Below, in pieces: positions 1-10,900 of a DNA stretch of 64,000 nucleotides. How positions within the stretch are numbered: the first letter of the stretch is position 1; each line of letters starts with the position of its first letter. Source of the stretch: Amyelois transitella (Eukaryota > Arthropoda > Insecta > Lepidoptera > Pyralidae); contig NC_083522.1 of the NCBI RefSeq assembly GCF_032362555.1, positions 4,690,001 through 4,754,000 of the forward strand, in the 5' to 3' direction. The translations under genes and the position numbers were made by a program. The notes under the pieces are model-generated. The model was not told where the DNA came from. It ran no database searches and saw only the letters and a list, made by a program, of their open reading frames with translations.

Positions 1-281
1 TTGAGGATGTTCAGCCAAGAGAACAAGTTATGTTTCCGCTTCTTTTTACAAATATGCAAGATCGTGTGGATGTTGAATGTAATATTGAAGGGGGTGGTCC
101 ATCTGGCCAAGCTGGGGCTATAAGATGGGGTATAGCTTGGGGTCTGAGAAGTTTTGTAGATAAAGATATGCTTGAGAAGATGCAGGTGGCTGGGTTGCTG
201 ACTAGAGATCATAGGCGTCGTGAACGTAAGAAGCCTGGACAACCAGGAGCCAGGAAAAAACCTACATGGAAGAGGAGATAA
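1..281 (+). CDS. mRpS9: Mitochondrial ribosomal protein S9 (uS9m), C-terminal exon, 5' part outside window
   Basis: This open frame runs in from the left edge (codons in phase from base 3) to TAA at 279-281. It encodes the conserved C-terminus of the uS9 family: a [16 protein letters not shown] segment, then [20 protein letters not shown] and a basic tail ending TWKRR. In all ribosomes this tail reaches into the small-subunit decoding region near the P-site tRNA. The ERKKPGQ.GAR wording and the long linker before it match the mitochondrial form rather than the cytosolic one. An ATG at 30 is internal, not the start. A polyadenylation-type AATAAA lies at 302-307. The gene is convergent with the NOL8-like gene, with about 90 bp between the two stop codons. 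Known: family role in the mitoribosome. Seen: sequence match and stop. Confidence 0.93.
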   Translation, partial: EDVQPREQVMFPLLFTNMQDRVDVECNIEGGGPSGQAGAIRWGIAWGLRSFVDKDMLEKMQVAGLLTRDHRRRERKKPGQPGARKKPTWKRR

Positions 282-373
282 ATAATTTGTTAAAAATGAA
301 AAATAAAGAAGTAGTTTGTAAATTGTTTTTTAATTGATTCTATTTTAAGAACAGTTCTTCTTTCAGTTCACAA

Positions 374-3300
374 TCAGCTTTTTTTCCTGTAGGTCTTTTT
401 CATAGTTTTCTTCCGCCCACCAATTTTCTTTTGGAACATCTGATTCTTTCTCTCCTTGTTGTAGAGACGTTTTTTCATAACAGATTTCAACTCTCTCCTT
501 TCTTTGGTTACTTGACTTTCCAGTGGCCTACTAAAGAAGTCTAAACCCTCTGAAATTTTTAAATATTTTTATTAACATATGTATGTATGTACAATAGGAA
601 AAATTTGTTACGGCCTACTATGTTTGCTTTTCTTAAAAAGAAACTGATTTGAGTTGTACAGCCAACCCCCTGATTCTGGAGATTTGTCATGAAAGTACTA
701 TTTTCTTTACTTCGTCTAGGCCTCGTATACATATACGGCATACAATCATAGTAAAAATAAAAAAATCAAATAGAAAAAATCACACAAACACTTACCCTTC
801 AGTCTATTATCAATATCTGAGAAAAATAAATTTTCTTTCCAAACAGATTTGGGCTCTGTAGTTGGCACTGTTGCCTGTGGTTTTGTTTCTTTACTTTCTG
901 CTTCATCATCAGACTCGGATGAGTCGTAAACAAATGGGTTCCTTTCACCAGGATCTAATGGATTTTTAACTTTTTTTTCTTTTTTTGATTCTAATGTTAT
1001 AAAACTTGAATCCTGCTCAGGATTATCTAAAAACAGAAATTATATTTTCAACTATTACACAATTTTTTTTTTACTTAATAGAAAATGCCCTCAAGATTGA
1101 GTGATATCAGTATTATAACACACCTTTTTCATCAGGTTGACTTGTACCAAATAAACTTCTGAGACTAAATGTTGTGGGTTGTGCAATCGCCTCTTTCAGT
1201 GAATCACTCACTTTATAAAATTGCTCTTTGGAAACCTCAACCTTATTTGTCTCTTGTTCCTGTTGAGCTGGTTTTTCTTCCAGTGATTCTTTTAACTTTT
1301 TCTTTTTCACCTTTCTCAAGGTTTCCTGATTTGTTTCTTCTTTCGGTGCTAAGAATTTTGCATGATCTGGTTGTGAAGGATCAAAACGAAGCATTCCTAG
1401 TTTTGCTCTAAAATATTAAAAATTGATTACTTATCATATTGATGAAAAATTTCAATTATTCTTATCATGCTTTTATTTAAGTGATTCAAATAATATAAAT
1501 TGCATTAGGAAATATTTAGTCACACAAAAAAAGAGAACTTTGATATCTTACAAAAACAATGGTAATATTTTAAACAAATAACAGGCCTTATTTGTTTTTA
1601 TATATAATATTTTTGGAATGAAATTTTCAACTTACTTCTTTTTGTCCTTAGCTTCAATTGGCTGTGTGATGTGAGATTTGATAGCCACACCAAGAACATC
1701 TTGCAAAATGTTGAGTTGTTTTATTTTTTCATCAGTTTGGCTCAGCACAACTTCTTCAACCTCTTCCTCTGTACACTGTGGCTTTGGCTGATAACTGCCT
1801 TCTTCCGACTTGTCTTCATCCACAAATCTCTCATCTAAGATGAAACGTTTATCAGATTTGTATCTTGATTGTAAATCTAAAACCTTTAAAAGAACATTTC
1901 AGATACCAATAAAAAAAGAAAGAACTCTAAGTTTAATAGAAAAAGAATGTATCATTTGCAAATTGAAGCAAAACTACGTTGTTTGAAAACTTAGTCTTGC
2001 AGGTGGCTCTTAAGCTCATATTTACCTTTTGGCCCTGTTTGCCTTCATATTGCTTTTTGATTTCAAAGTTAAGTTCACCATCACCATCATCATCATCATC
2101 AAATAAAGTGCTTTTCTTGTTATATATATTGACATCTGTAGTAATATTTTGTTCCACATCATCATCCTCTGCATCAGAGAAGACAATTTTTTTGTTCTGA
2201 ACTTTGTCCTAAAATCAAAAAAAGAAAATAGTTCAAACAATTGCACTGTCTAAAGAATATAAATTTTATTTAAGTTGTTGATATCTGAAAATAACAATGT
2301 ATAAATATTTGATGTATATAAAAAATACATACTATCCCAATCAAACCAGTTTTTATAATCATTTGTTTCTGTTTGAACTCTTGTCGCTTCTTTTTCATGG
2401 ACTCCATTCTCTTTTTGTCAGAATCTTGCTTCTTTTTATCTTTTTCTTGGTCAACAGGATCACCTGCGCTGACAGCAGGTAATTCTGAATATTGACTTTT
2501 CTCAAAAACAAATGGTTTCTTTAATGGTAGTTGATTTGTGTCAATTATTGCTTTGTCATCATTCACTCGTTTTCGAGGATTTAATTTATTGCTTAATTTT
2601 AAAATGGGGGTTTTTTCAGGAAGAAATTCATGGTTATCTTTCTGAAAATTTAAAACATAGTTATTAATATTCAAGGTACTTATCTGTAAGATTTCTAAAT
2701 AATGAAAATACAAGAGTACCACAAAGTATTTTAAAGATTCTGAAGTAGACAGAAATTTTCTGGAAGGATTTTTTTTTATTTTTAATGTCATTTTACTTTT
2801 CATCACATCAAAAAACTAATGTGCTTTGTGGTTAACAATCTTACACTTAACTTTGGTTTTACTGACTTGTTTAAAGAGTTATTTTACAACTAGTCATCAA
2901 TACCTTGGTAGTTTCTTTTTGTTGAGCTTCATTCCTTTCTCGTTGAAGTCTCTCCAAGAAACTCTCTCTAGCTCTAGTTACATACAATTTATTGCCATTA
3001 AAATTTTCATTTGTAAAATGTTTGATACCTGAAAAATACAGACAAAAGTTTACAATGAAATTTAAGTAAAAAGCTATCTACCAGATAGTCTTATGTTAAT
3101 ATGATTTTTAATTAGTTATAACAAAATAAGTATTCATGTCTGTGTATTTAGAAGTGTAGGCAGTATTAAGAATGTGGATATCTACAAACGACATGTTAAA
3201 AGGGAATCTTCGCTACACCACTAATTGTACATACATGCATATAAAGACAGAAGACTGATAGGCGACATTCGGCTTTTTGGCTTGATGATAGAATTGAGAT

Positions 3301-3741
3301 TCAAATAGTGACAGGTTTTTTTTTTATTGGTGCCGCGATTCATTATGTACAGAATAAAGACGCAAAAGCAGTTAATAAATGATTTAGTGGTATTAAGTCC
3401 ATTTAACAAACCTTTTATTTGAGGTTTTGCTTTTTTTTTTAATGAAAATCGATTCAGCAGTTTCAATTTTGCTACTTTTCTGTTCATCACATTGTGATAT
3501 GAGCATGGCAAAATTAGCTTAATAATACTTAGATGTAAAGATAAAAAATATACTTACAGGATTCTATATCATAATTACTGCCAGATAATGTAACGAAAGC
3601 AAATTTTTTTTCGTCACTACTACCAGATTTGCTTTTAATTTCTAAGTTAGTAACATCTCCGTAAACTGAGAATGCTTCCCGTAAAACTTCGTTACTAGTT
3701 TTATCCGGAAGATTACCCACAAATAAACGCGTATGAGACAT
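374..3741 (-). CDS. Nol8: NOL8 / viriato-like nucleolar RRM protein, eight exons
   Basis: Exons read on the minus strand are 3741-3558, 3028-2904, 2641-2333, 2208-2026, 1883-1636, 1407-1124, 1026-796 and 549-374. All junctions are GT-AG and phases add up to 1740 nt (579 residues). Residues 5-75 form an RNA-recognition motif: RNP2-like LFVGNL and an RNP1-like KKFAFVTL. It is followed by LYVTRARESFLERLQRER, the typical NOL8 post-RRM helix. The middle is acidic and lysine-rich (runs of D, K and E). The C-terminal part has the NOL8 signatures MLRFDPSQPDH, VWKENLFFS and EGLDFF, then a basic end. The vertebrate protein is about twice as long; insect members are shorter. Known: NOL8 is a nucleolar protein needed for ribosome biogenesis, and fly viriato supports tissue growth. 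The ATG at 3741 is the first in frame before the RRM. Confidence 0.92.
3250..3345 (-). repeat. Fragment of the CATA-tailed retroposon in NOL8 intron 1
   Basis: This short internal piece (GACTGATAGGC through AGTGACAGG) matches the full copy at 7028-7292. It ends in a poly-T run and a GTGCCGCG remnant, so the middle of the element has been lost. It lies inside the first intron of the NOL8-like gene. Confidence 0.6.
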
Positions 3742-3997
3742 TTTTAAAACCTGTTAACTATACGTAAGTTTAGGTTTGAAACTAAAATATGTACAAATTA
3801 GAAACGATAAAAACTTCGACGCATGCCACTTTAACTCAGGATTAAGGTTATGTTTATATATGTCAAAATAATAGTATGCTGTCAATGTCAAAGTGTTGCT
3901 GTTGTCAAAATAGGACTTTTTTAAAATGTTAACACCAAAACCCATAAACATCAAAATGTCTTTCGTGAACGAGCCATATAATATTATAACGCTTAAA

Positions 3998-4072
3998 ATG
4001 GAAGTGATGTTCTTATTAAGTTCATTATTTCTTATTCAAAACCTCCGTCGCCAAACCTTAAGTAACTACTTG
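3998..4072 (+). other. Possible orphan first coding exon divergent from Nol8
   Basis: An ATG opens 25 codons (MEVMFLLSSLFLIQNLRRQT and five more) that end exactly at a strong GTAAGT donor. The N-terminal half is hydrophobic, like a short signal or anchor. The ATG lies 256 bp from the Nol8 start in the opposite direction, so a shared promoter is possible. I could not find a matching downstream exon in the next 700 bp, so this may be chance. Confidence 0.2.
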
Positions 4073-4609
4073 GTAAGTTAAAAGTTTCAACGTGCTTCAT
4101 TTGATGATTCATAAAAAGAAAAAAGAACATATAGGTACCTACGAAATAAAAAAACTTAAGACATCAAATAGAATATCTGCAACCGGTTTGTTTTGTTGCC
4201 TTTCATGCATTATCTACTGCACCAATCTTCAAATTTTACTAATAATTATTTTATTGAATTGTTGCAAGATTTGTTGAAAAAAATTGCCTCTTTACGGCTG
4301 CGAGCGCCGCTACTACAAATTAAACAGGATGGGCAAGGGAAGAAAAATAATTTAATAATTGTTTTAAGTAATATAAAATCTATTGCCACAATTCTCATAA
4401 CACAGATAATATTCAATTCACTTACATAATACTGTGTTACTAATATTTACTAGGAAGTTTGGTATATACATTGAGACTACGTTGTGAACAGCAGCAAGAA
4501 ATAAGTCAATTATATAGAAAAAGGCGACATACTAGGATTTTTGTTGACTTATCCAGACATTACAGAAACACCTTTTTTAATAATATACATGCTATCTACA
4601 CTAACGACC

Positions 4610-4745
4610 AGCTCCCTTATTCACGACCGTTGAAAAAGAATATAATAATATGTATATATATAAAGTCTTATCTTTTTATTTATATCGTTGGTAACTTTAT
4701 AACGTTCCGATAAGACATTGTCTTGGTAACGTTCGCGAATAAGCT
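4610..4745. mobile_element. Putative MITE with imperfect terminal inverted repeats
   Basis: The left end AGCTCCCTTATTCACGACCG is matched in inverted orientation by the right end CGTTCGCGAATAAGCT, allowing a three-base gap. A similar left end (AGCTCCCTTATTCATAAACG) recurs at 20131, so the sequence is repeated. No coding capacity is visible. The class is unknown. Confidence 0.4.
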
Positions 4746-7019
4746 GCCAAATTGGTCTTCATCCACTAATATTTATTCAATGAGTGCTGAAATTCTGGCT
4801 GTAAATACTTGTTGATCAAATTAAAAACCGAAAATACAGATACGATAACCATCTCTCACATATAGTTTCGTATATTCTCAGTTTTGAATTTCCGTCAAAA
4901 TTTTAACACAAGTCAGTCTTGTAATGAGGGTCGAATGAATAACTAAACAAAATTAAATATTCCCTATTACTGCTATTACGCAAGATCCATTCATCCGTAT
5001 TACTTAACGATTATAATAACCTCATACTTAATAACTAGAAATCAATAGTATAAAATATCCAAATACCAGCATAAGGCACGGCTACCAATATAGCGCCACG
5101 TACACTGGCATTTATTTATTTGAAAAAAGTCAACCTGATTAGCAAGTTAATTCATAAGAAAGCATCTATGGGACGATAGTATTGGCTTATTAAGTAAAGC
5201 TACTAAATGTTTAGTGACACGAGTCCGAAACATAATTTTTTATGATTATGTGAGTGATATACATAATCATAAGAAATTATGTTTCGGACTCGTGGTTAAG
5301 CATACAGTCTGTAGGCCCGAAACCTAAAAAAGTAAGAAAAATAATGTCATGTAATTGAAATTTTAAGAAATCAATCTAGAATGATTTAAGTTTCGAGTTC
5401 GGTTCTTATAGTTATAAGTAAAAAAAAAAAATACATATTGGCGACATTATGTAAATTATCCGGTGATCTTTTATATCGCTTTGAAAGCGTTCATAATATG
5501 GTTATATATATATATATATAGATTATTGACGTTAATTAGAGATATGTACTATATAGTTTATCCTATTTTGTTTTTTTTCTGATGATGATTTATGGAGTTC
5601 TTATTAAGAAGTTTTAGTGATATCAAGAAATTCAGTACACACTCAATAAAACGAGCGATTAAAGACTTAAACACAACTTTAAACGATCAAATCTAATTTC
5701 GCTAAAGATTAAAATCCTTATTGAAATTGTGAATAAATATTCATAAAATTAATAAATCGCCATAATTTTGGTCATAAAATTAATATTTTTTTTTGTACAA
5801 TGGGAAGCAATGATATTAGAAATATATAAAACAAGATTATATCATTGATAGAAAGTTTTTCCTTCAACCGTATGATGGATAAAAATAACATTGGATCCTT
5901 CTTTGATTATATCAAGATCACGTTTGTAATTAACGTTTTTTAAAATTCATTGATATTGCACTAAAAATAAAAAGGTTTCTAAACCTACAATAACATTTTG
6001 GAATGGTTATTAATGGTTAACTTGTTTTACTTAACATTTTTAAATGCTACTTAGATACTAGGACTCAGCGGTGTCGTACGAATGACATTACAAAATCGTA
6101 TCATTTTTGTTGATCGGAAACATAATAATCACAGCTTGATCTTATATATTTACCTTAGATAGGGTAAACATTTTTTATCAACTGTCAGAGTAGAACGGAA
6201 ATACAGAATAGAATCAAATGCACAAGAGGCTTTCCAGAATACCTTTTCTTTATCAATTAAATATACACATACATACATTAAATTTATTTATTTTAAATAA
6301 TTAGTTATTAGTTATCGGCATCCCTGTTTGGTCTTTTCATTATTTTCGTGCGTGAATATTCAGATGTTGTGTGGTTAATTCAGTGCAAATGATACGATTG
6401 GTTTTCGAATTTGTAGTAATATGGTATTATGAAAATTATGCAGGTATGATTATCTTAAGGTAGATAATCTAACCTGACTAAGATAATCTGACCGGGTGAC
6501 AGCACCGACAAAGCAGATTTTAAATCGTCAATGACACTTAGGTACATAACCGTAAATCTGGTAAGGTCTTTTGAACATCTTCTATCAAATTACGATTCAC
6601 GGCAAAATGAAACCGTCTCAAATCGTAATCGTAAATTGTGACACAATTATTTAATAGGACTACCTATGTTTAAATAGAAAATGCAGAAAATCAGCTCATT
6701 TCTGTATGAATACATAAGGATCTAAACGACAGTTTAGAAAATTTTCATCGGACACATTAAAAAGTTCACATAAGAGATGATAATTCAAGCCAGAACTCAA
6801 GTCATATAAAAATTTTACAGACAGAAAATTTATTATAAGATGAAACATGCAAAATGTGATACCAAGATTCACTTAGATCCTTGCTTAATTCTGAAAATAT
6901 TTTTTACAAAAGGCTTATAATATATTTCACACTGCTAATTAAGGTTACAATGAGATCGGGTGCCGAGGCGTGATGTTATGCTAAATGCGGTGTTACCACA
7001 GACATAGATCTGGCTAGAC
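4746..7019. other. AT-rich intergenic stretch without a recognisable gene
   Basis: Between Nol8 and the SLC35F5-like gene I see no coding exon. The stretch contains a long hairpin at 5218-5294 (separate entry), a short TA microsatellite near 5504-5520 and scattered poly-A/T runs. Confidence 0.6.
5218..5294. repeat. Near-perfect long hairpin (33 bp arms, about 10 bp loop)
   Basis: CACGAGTCCGAAACATAATT at the left is answered by AATTATGTTTCGGACTCGTG at the right. The inner ATGATTATGT/ACATAATCAT segments also pair, leaving a loop of about ten bases. It could be a fold-back MITE, a template-switch product or a small-RNA hairpin. Nothing in the sequence decides between these. Confidence 0.75.
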
Positions 7020-7027
7020 CCGGTTCC

Positions 7028-7292
7028 ATACATACATACATACATATGATCACGTCTATATCCCTTGCGGGGTAGACAGAGCCAACAGTCTTGAAAAGAC
7101 TGAATGGCCACGTTCAGCTATTTGGCTTAATGATAGAACCGAGATTCAAATAGTGACAGGTTGCTAGCCCATCGCCTAAAAGAGGAATCCTAAGTTTATA
7201 AGCCTATCCCTTAGTCGCCTTTTACGACATCCATGGGAAAGAGATGGAGTGGTCCTATTCTTTTTTGTAATAGTGCCGGGAACCACACGGCA
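7028..7292 (-). mobile_element. Full-length CATA/ATGT-tailed lepidopteran retroposon (SINE-like), with 14 bp target duplication
   Basis: On the minus strand the element starts GCCGTGTGGTTCCCGGCAC and ends in a CATA/ATGT tandem tail. It is flanked by CCGGTTCCATACAT at 7020-7033 and again at 7294-7307. A target duplication of that length and a simple-repeat 3' tail fit LINE-driven retroposition. No protein is encoded. This copy is the local reference for the other copies listed here. Confidence 0.85.
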
Positions 7293-7307
7293 TCCGGTTC
7301 CATACAT

Positions 7308-7901
7308 TTATTAAATATACCTAGCTAAAGTGTAAATATCACATCTAGTTTTAAAATTGATTATACTCTTAACAGAACGATTAAAATATACCAAAGAAGG
7401 TGGAAATAAGAGATAAAGTTTTTTGACTTTAATTGGGAACTGAAAATCCGGGCATCATCTAGCTAGATTTATGTCTATGGGTAATTCACACTTTGTCCCG
7501 GTGCATTAGACTTTACTCAAATCCTATTGCAAAGGCGTGGATCGTTATGTCGGCTCGTCTGAGCACATCAGCGCTTCTGATTGTTCGTCCAACTCGGGAA
7601 TGCTTCTTAATGCTCTGTTGAAGATAAATATGGATTTTTAAACTAATTCAATTTTGCTTTCCTTGGCTCAGAATACACATTCAAATGTCTTGTAATAGAC
7701 AGTAGAGCGTAAGCTTTAGCCCTCACCCTCACCAGTATTAAAATAAAATTGGTATTTTACGTTCCCGTGGGAACTTCCAGATAAGAAATAGACTATCATT
7801 AATAAAATCTCGCATAAAATTTCATTGTAATTGCTCCAGCGGTGAAAACCTAACAGACGGAAAGACACTCGCAAATTCAGTATTAGTATGTACAAGATAA
7901 C
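7308..7901. other. 3' flank of the SLC35F5-like gene
   Basis: No gene was recognised. This stretch probably contains the 3' UTR of the minus-strand transporter gene, but I could not fix its polyadenylation site. Confidence 0.5.
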
Positions 7902-10900
7902 TTACGAGAATCCATCCTGCGCTCTATGCATTGGCAGGCAGTCAATCTGCGGCCTCGTCCGCGGCACATCGAACGCCGCGCACACCCACCCCGCCGCCGT
8001 CAGCAGCGACGACACGCCGCACAGCAGGCTGGCCCCCGCCACCCCCTGCCGGTAGAACACCACGCACGCCGACAGCGGCATTGTCAGGCCCAGCATGGCC
8101 GTGGCGGCCTGGGGCGACGTTAGAGAACGACCCCTGTTGGACATAACATCGATATATAACTCCTCCGTCACTGACTGACTGACACGCCGCACAGCAGGCT
8201 GGCCCCCGCCACCCCCTGCCGGTAGAACACCACGCACGCCGACAGCGGCATTGTCAGGCCCAGCATGGCCGTGGCGGCCTGGGGCGACGTTAGAGAACGA
8301 CCCCTGTTGGACATAACATCGATATATAACTCCTCCGCCACTGACTGACTGACACGCCGCACAGCAGGCTGGCCCCCGCCACCCCCTGCCGGTAGAACAC
8401 CACGCACGCCGACAGCGGCATTGTCAGGCCCAGCATGGCCGTGGCGGCCTGGGGCGACGTTAGAGAACGACCCCTGTTGGACATAACATCGATATATAAC
8501 TCCTCCGCCACTGACTGACTGACACGCCGCACAGCAGGCTGGCCCCCGCCACCCCCTGCCGGTAGAACACCACGCACGCCGACAGCGGCATTGTCAGGCC
8601 CAGCATGGCCGTGGCGGCCTGAGGCGACGTTAGAGAACGACCCCTGTTGGACATAACATCGATATATAACTCCTCCGTCACTGACTGACTGACACGCCGC
8701 ACAGCAGGCTGGCCCCCGCCACCCCCTGCCGGTAGAACACCACGCACGCCGACAGCGGCATTGTCAGGCCCAGCATGGCCGTGGCGGCCTGAGGCGACGT
8801 TAGAGAACGACCCCTGTTGGACATAACATCGATATATAACTCCTCCGTCACTGACTGACTGACACGCCGCACAGCAGGCTGGCCCCCGCCACCCCCTGCC
8901 GGTAGAACACCACGCACGCCGACAGCGGCATTGTCAGGCCCAGCATGGCCGTGGCGGCCTGAGGCGACGTTAGAGAACGACCCCTGTTGGACATAACATC
9001 GATATATAACTCCTCCGTCACTGACTGACTGACACGCCGCACAGCAGGCTGGCCCCCGCCACCCCCTGCCGGTAGAACACCACGCACGCCGACAGCGGCA
9101 TTGTCAGGCCCAGCATGGCCGTGGCGGCCTGAGGCGACGTTAGAGAACGACCCCTGTTGGACATAACATCGATATATAACTCCTCCGTCACTGACTGACT
9201 GACACGCCGCACAGCAGGCTGGCCCCCGCCACCCCCTGCCGGTAGAACACCACGCACGCCGACAGCGGCATTGTCAGGCCCAGCATGGCCGTGGCGGCCT
9301 GAGGCGACGTTAGAGAACGACCCCTGTTGGACATAACATCGATATATAACTCCTCCGTCACTGACTGATTGACACGCCGCACAGCAGGCTGGCCCCCGCC
9401 ACCCCCTGCCGGTAGAACACCACGCACGCCGACAGCGGCATTGTCAGGCCCAGCATGGCCGTGGCGGCCTGAGGCGACGTTAGAGAACGACCCCTGTTGG
9501 ACATAACATCGATATATAACTCCTCCGTCACTGACTGACTGACACGCCGCACAGCAGGCTGGCCCCCGCCACCCCCTGCCGGTAGAACACCACGCACGCC
9601 GACAGCGGCATTGTAAGGCTATGAATATAAAGAGGTTACTTCAAGTTTTAAGTTAAACATTTATTATTCAAATATGTATGTGACATATTGCCCAAAGCCA
9701 CCTAGCAATTCCCAAAACAGTCTAAACCTACAATAGTAATAACTCACCATAACCAAAGAGACTCCATGAGAAGTGGTCCAATGGCTGCGTCGAGTAGCAC
9801 CCAGCTCCACAGTTTGGGCGGCGGCAGCTCGGCCGGCTCCACGCCCGCCGCACCCAGGATCCCACCCAGCACCCACGCTAGGCAACCACAGGCGCAGCCA
9901 ACTAGACCTAGGTAAAACATTATAGTATAAAAATGGGAGTGTGTGACTTTGTTTGTTTGTCTGGTTTGTACTTCCAAAAATATTCTTGAGAAATTTAACT
10001 TTTTTATCAACTAAAATACTACCCCAAAATTACACCTAGTATTTCTGCTGTGGACAAAGTGATAAGAAAAAAGTCATAAAAGCAGACTCCATGCCCCGAA
10101 GCATAGCGGGGCTGTGGGTGTAACTGATAAATGCTTAAATTACAGTAAAGAAATAAACTGTATATACTAATTATGTTGTTTATTATTGGCATTTATTTTA
10201 ATGTTCCATGTTTATTTATGTAAGTATTAGCACTTGCCATGCAATATTCATTTCTCCTCTCTACTGGAAGAGTTTTACTATGCACCTTTGTACTACAATT
10301 ACTGTATAATATGCTGCTGTATATAATTTTGTGTACATAATAAATAAATAAATATTATGATATAAATTTTATTTGTACTGCGTGTCAAAGCATATTTTGG
10401 GATAAAAAGCAAACCTATCTTTTATCCCAAGTTTACTTACTAAATATGTGTACTAAATTTCATCAAAACTAGTTTGCATGATAGAGTAGCATACACCTTA
10501 CCACACATCCTAACAAACTTCCCCATTTAAATTAGTAGCATACGGTATGCTACTAATTTAAATGGGGACTATAGCTAAACACTTTAAAGGTAGGCAGGTA
10601 TGCTGCATACCTGCTTAAAGTGTTTAGCTCAAGGTATCACTCACCAACTAGAAGGGGAGAGTTGATTCCCTCTCCATTTTTTGATTCCTCCCGGATCATC
10701 AACAGGAGCATTCCATACAACGCAGCTGATCCCAAGGAGGACCACATTGCCTTCAGGGTGTAGGTAAGTGACCAGCTTAGCAATACCTGTAATTTTGTTA
10801 AATTTTATAGCAAAATATACTTTTGCCAGGGACTCTAAACGGAATATCCGGAAAAATAGTAGCTTGTACTCTGTTACATATAGCTTGACCTCATTGTCAA

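Noticed and set aside
7902-9597. Nine overlapping minus-strand open frames of 79-111 codons with the same MRGVLPAGGGGG start
   Set aside because: They are readings of the 170 bp tandem array in the wrong frame. Only the terminal exon of the SLC35F5-like gene (7902-8133) is a supported coding part.
8011-9614. Regular repeats that might suggest a CRISPR array
   Set aside because: The units are 170 bp with no unique spacers, contain exon sequence, and lie in an animal genome.
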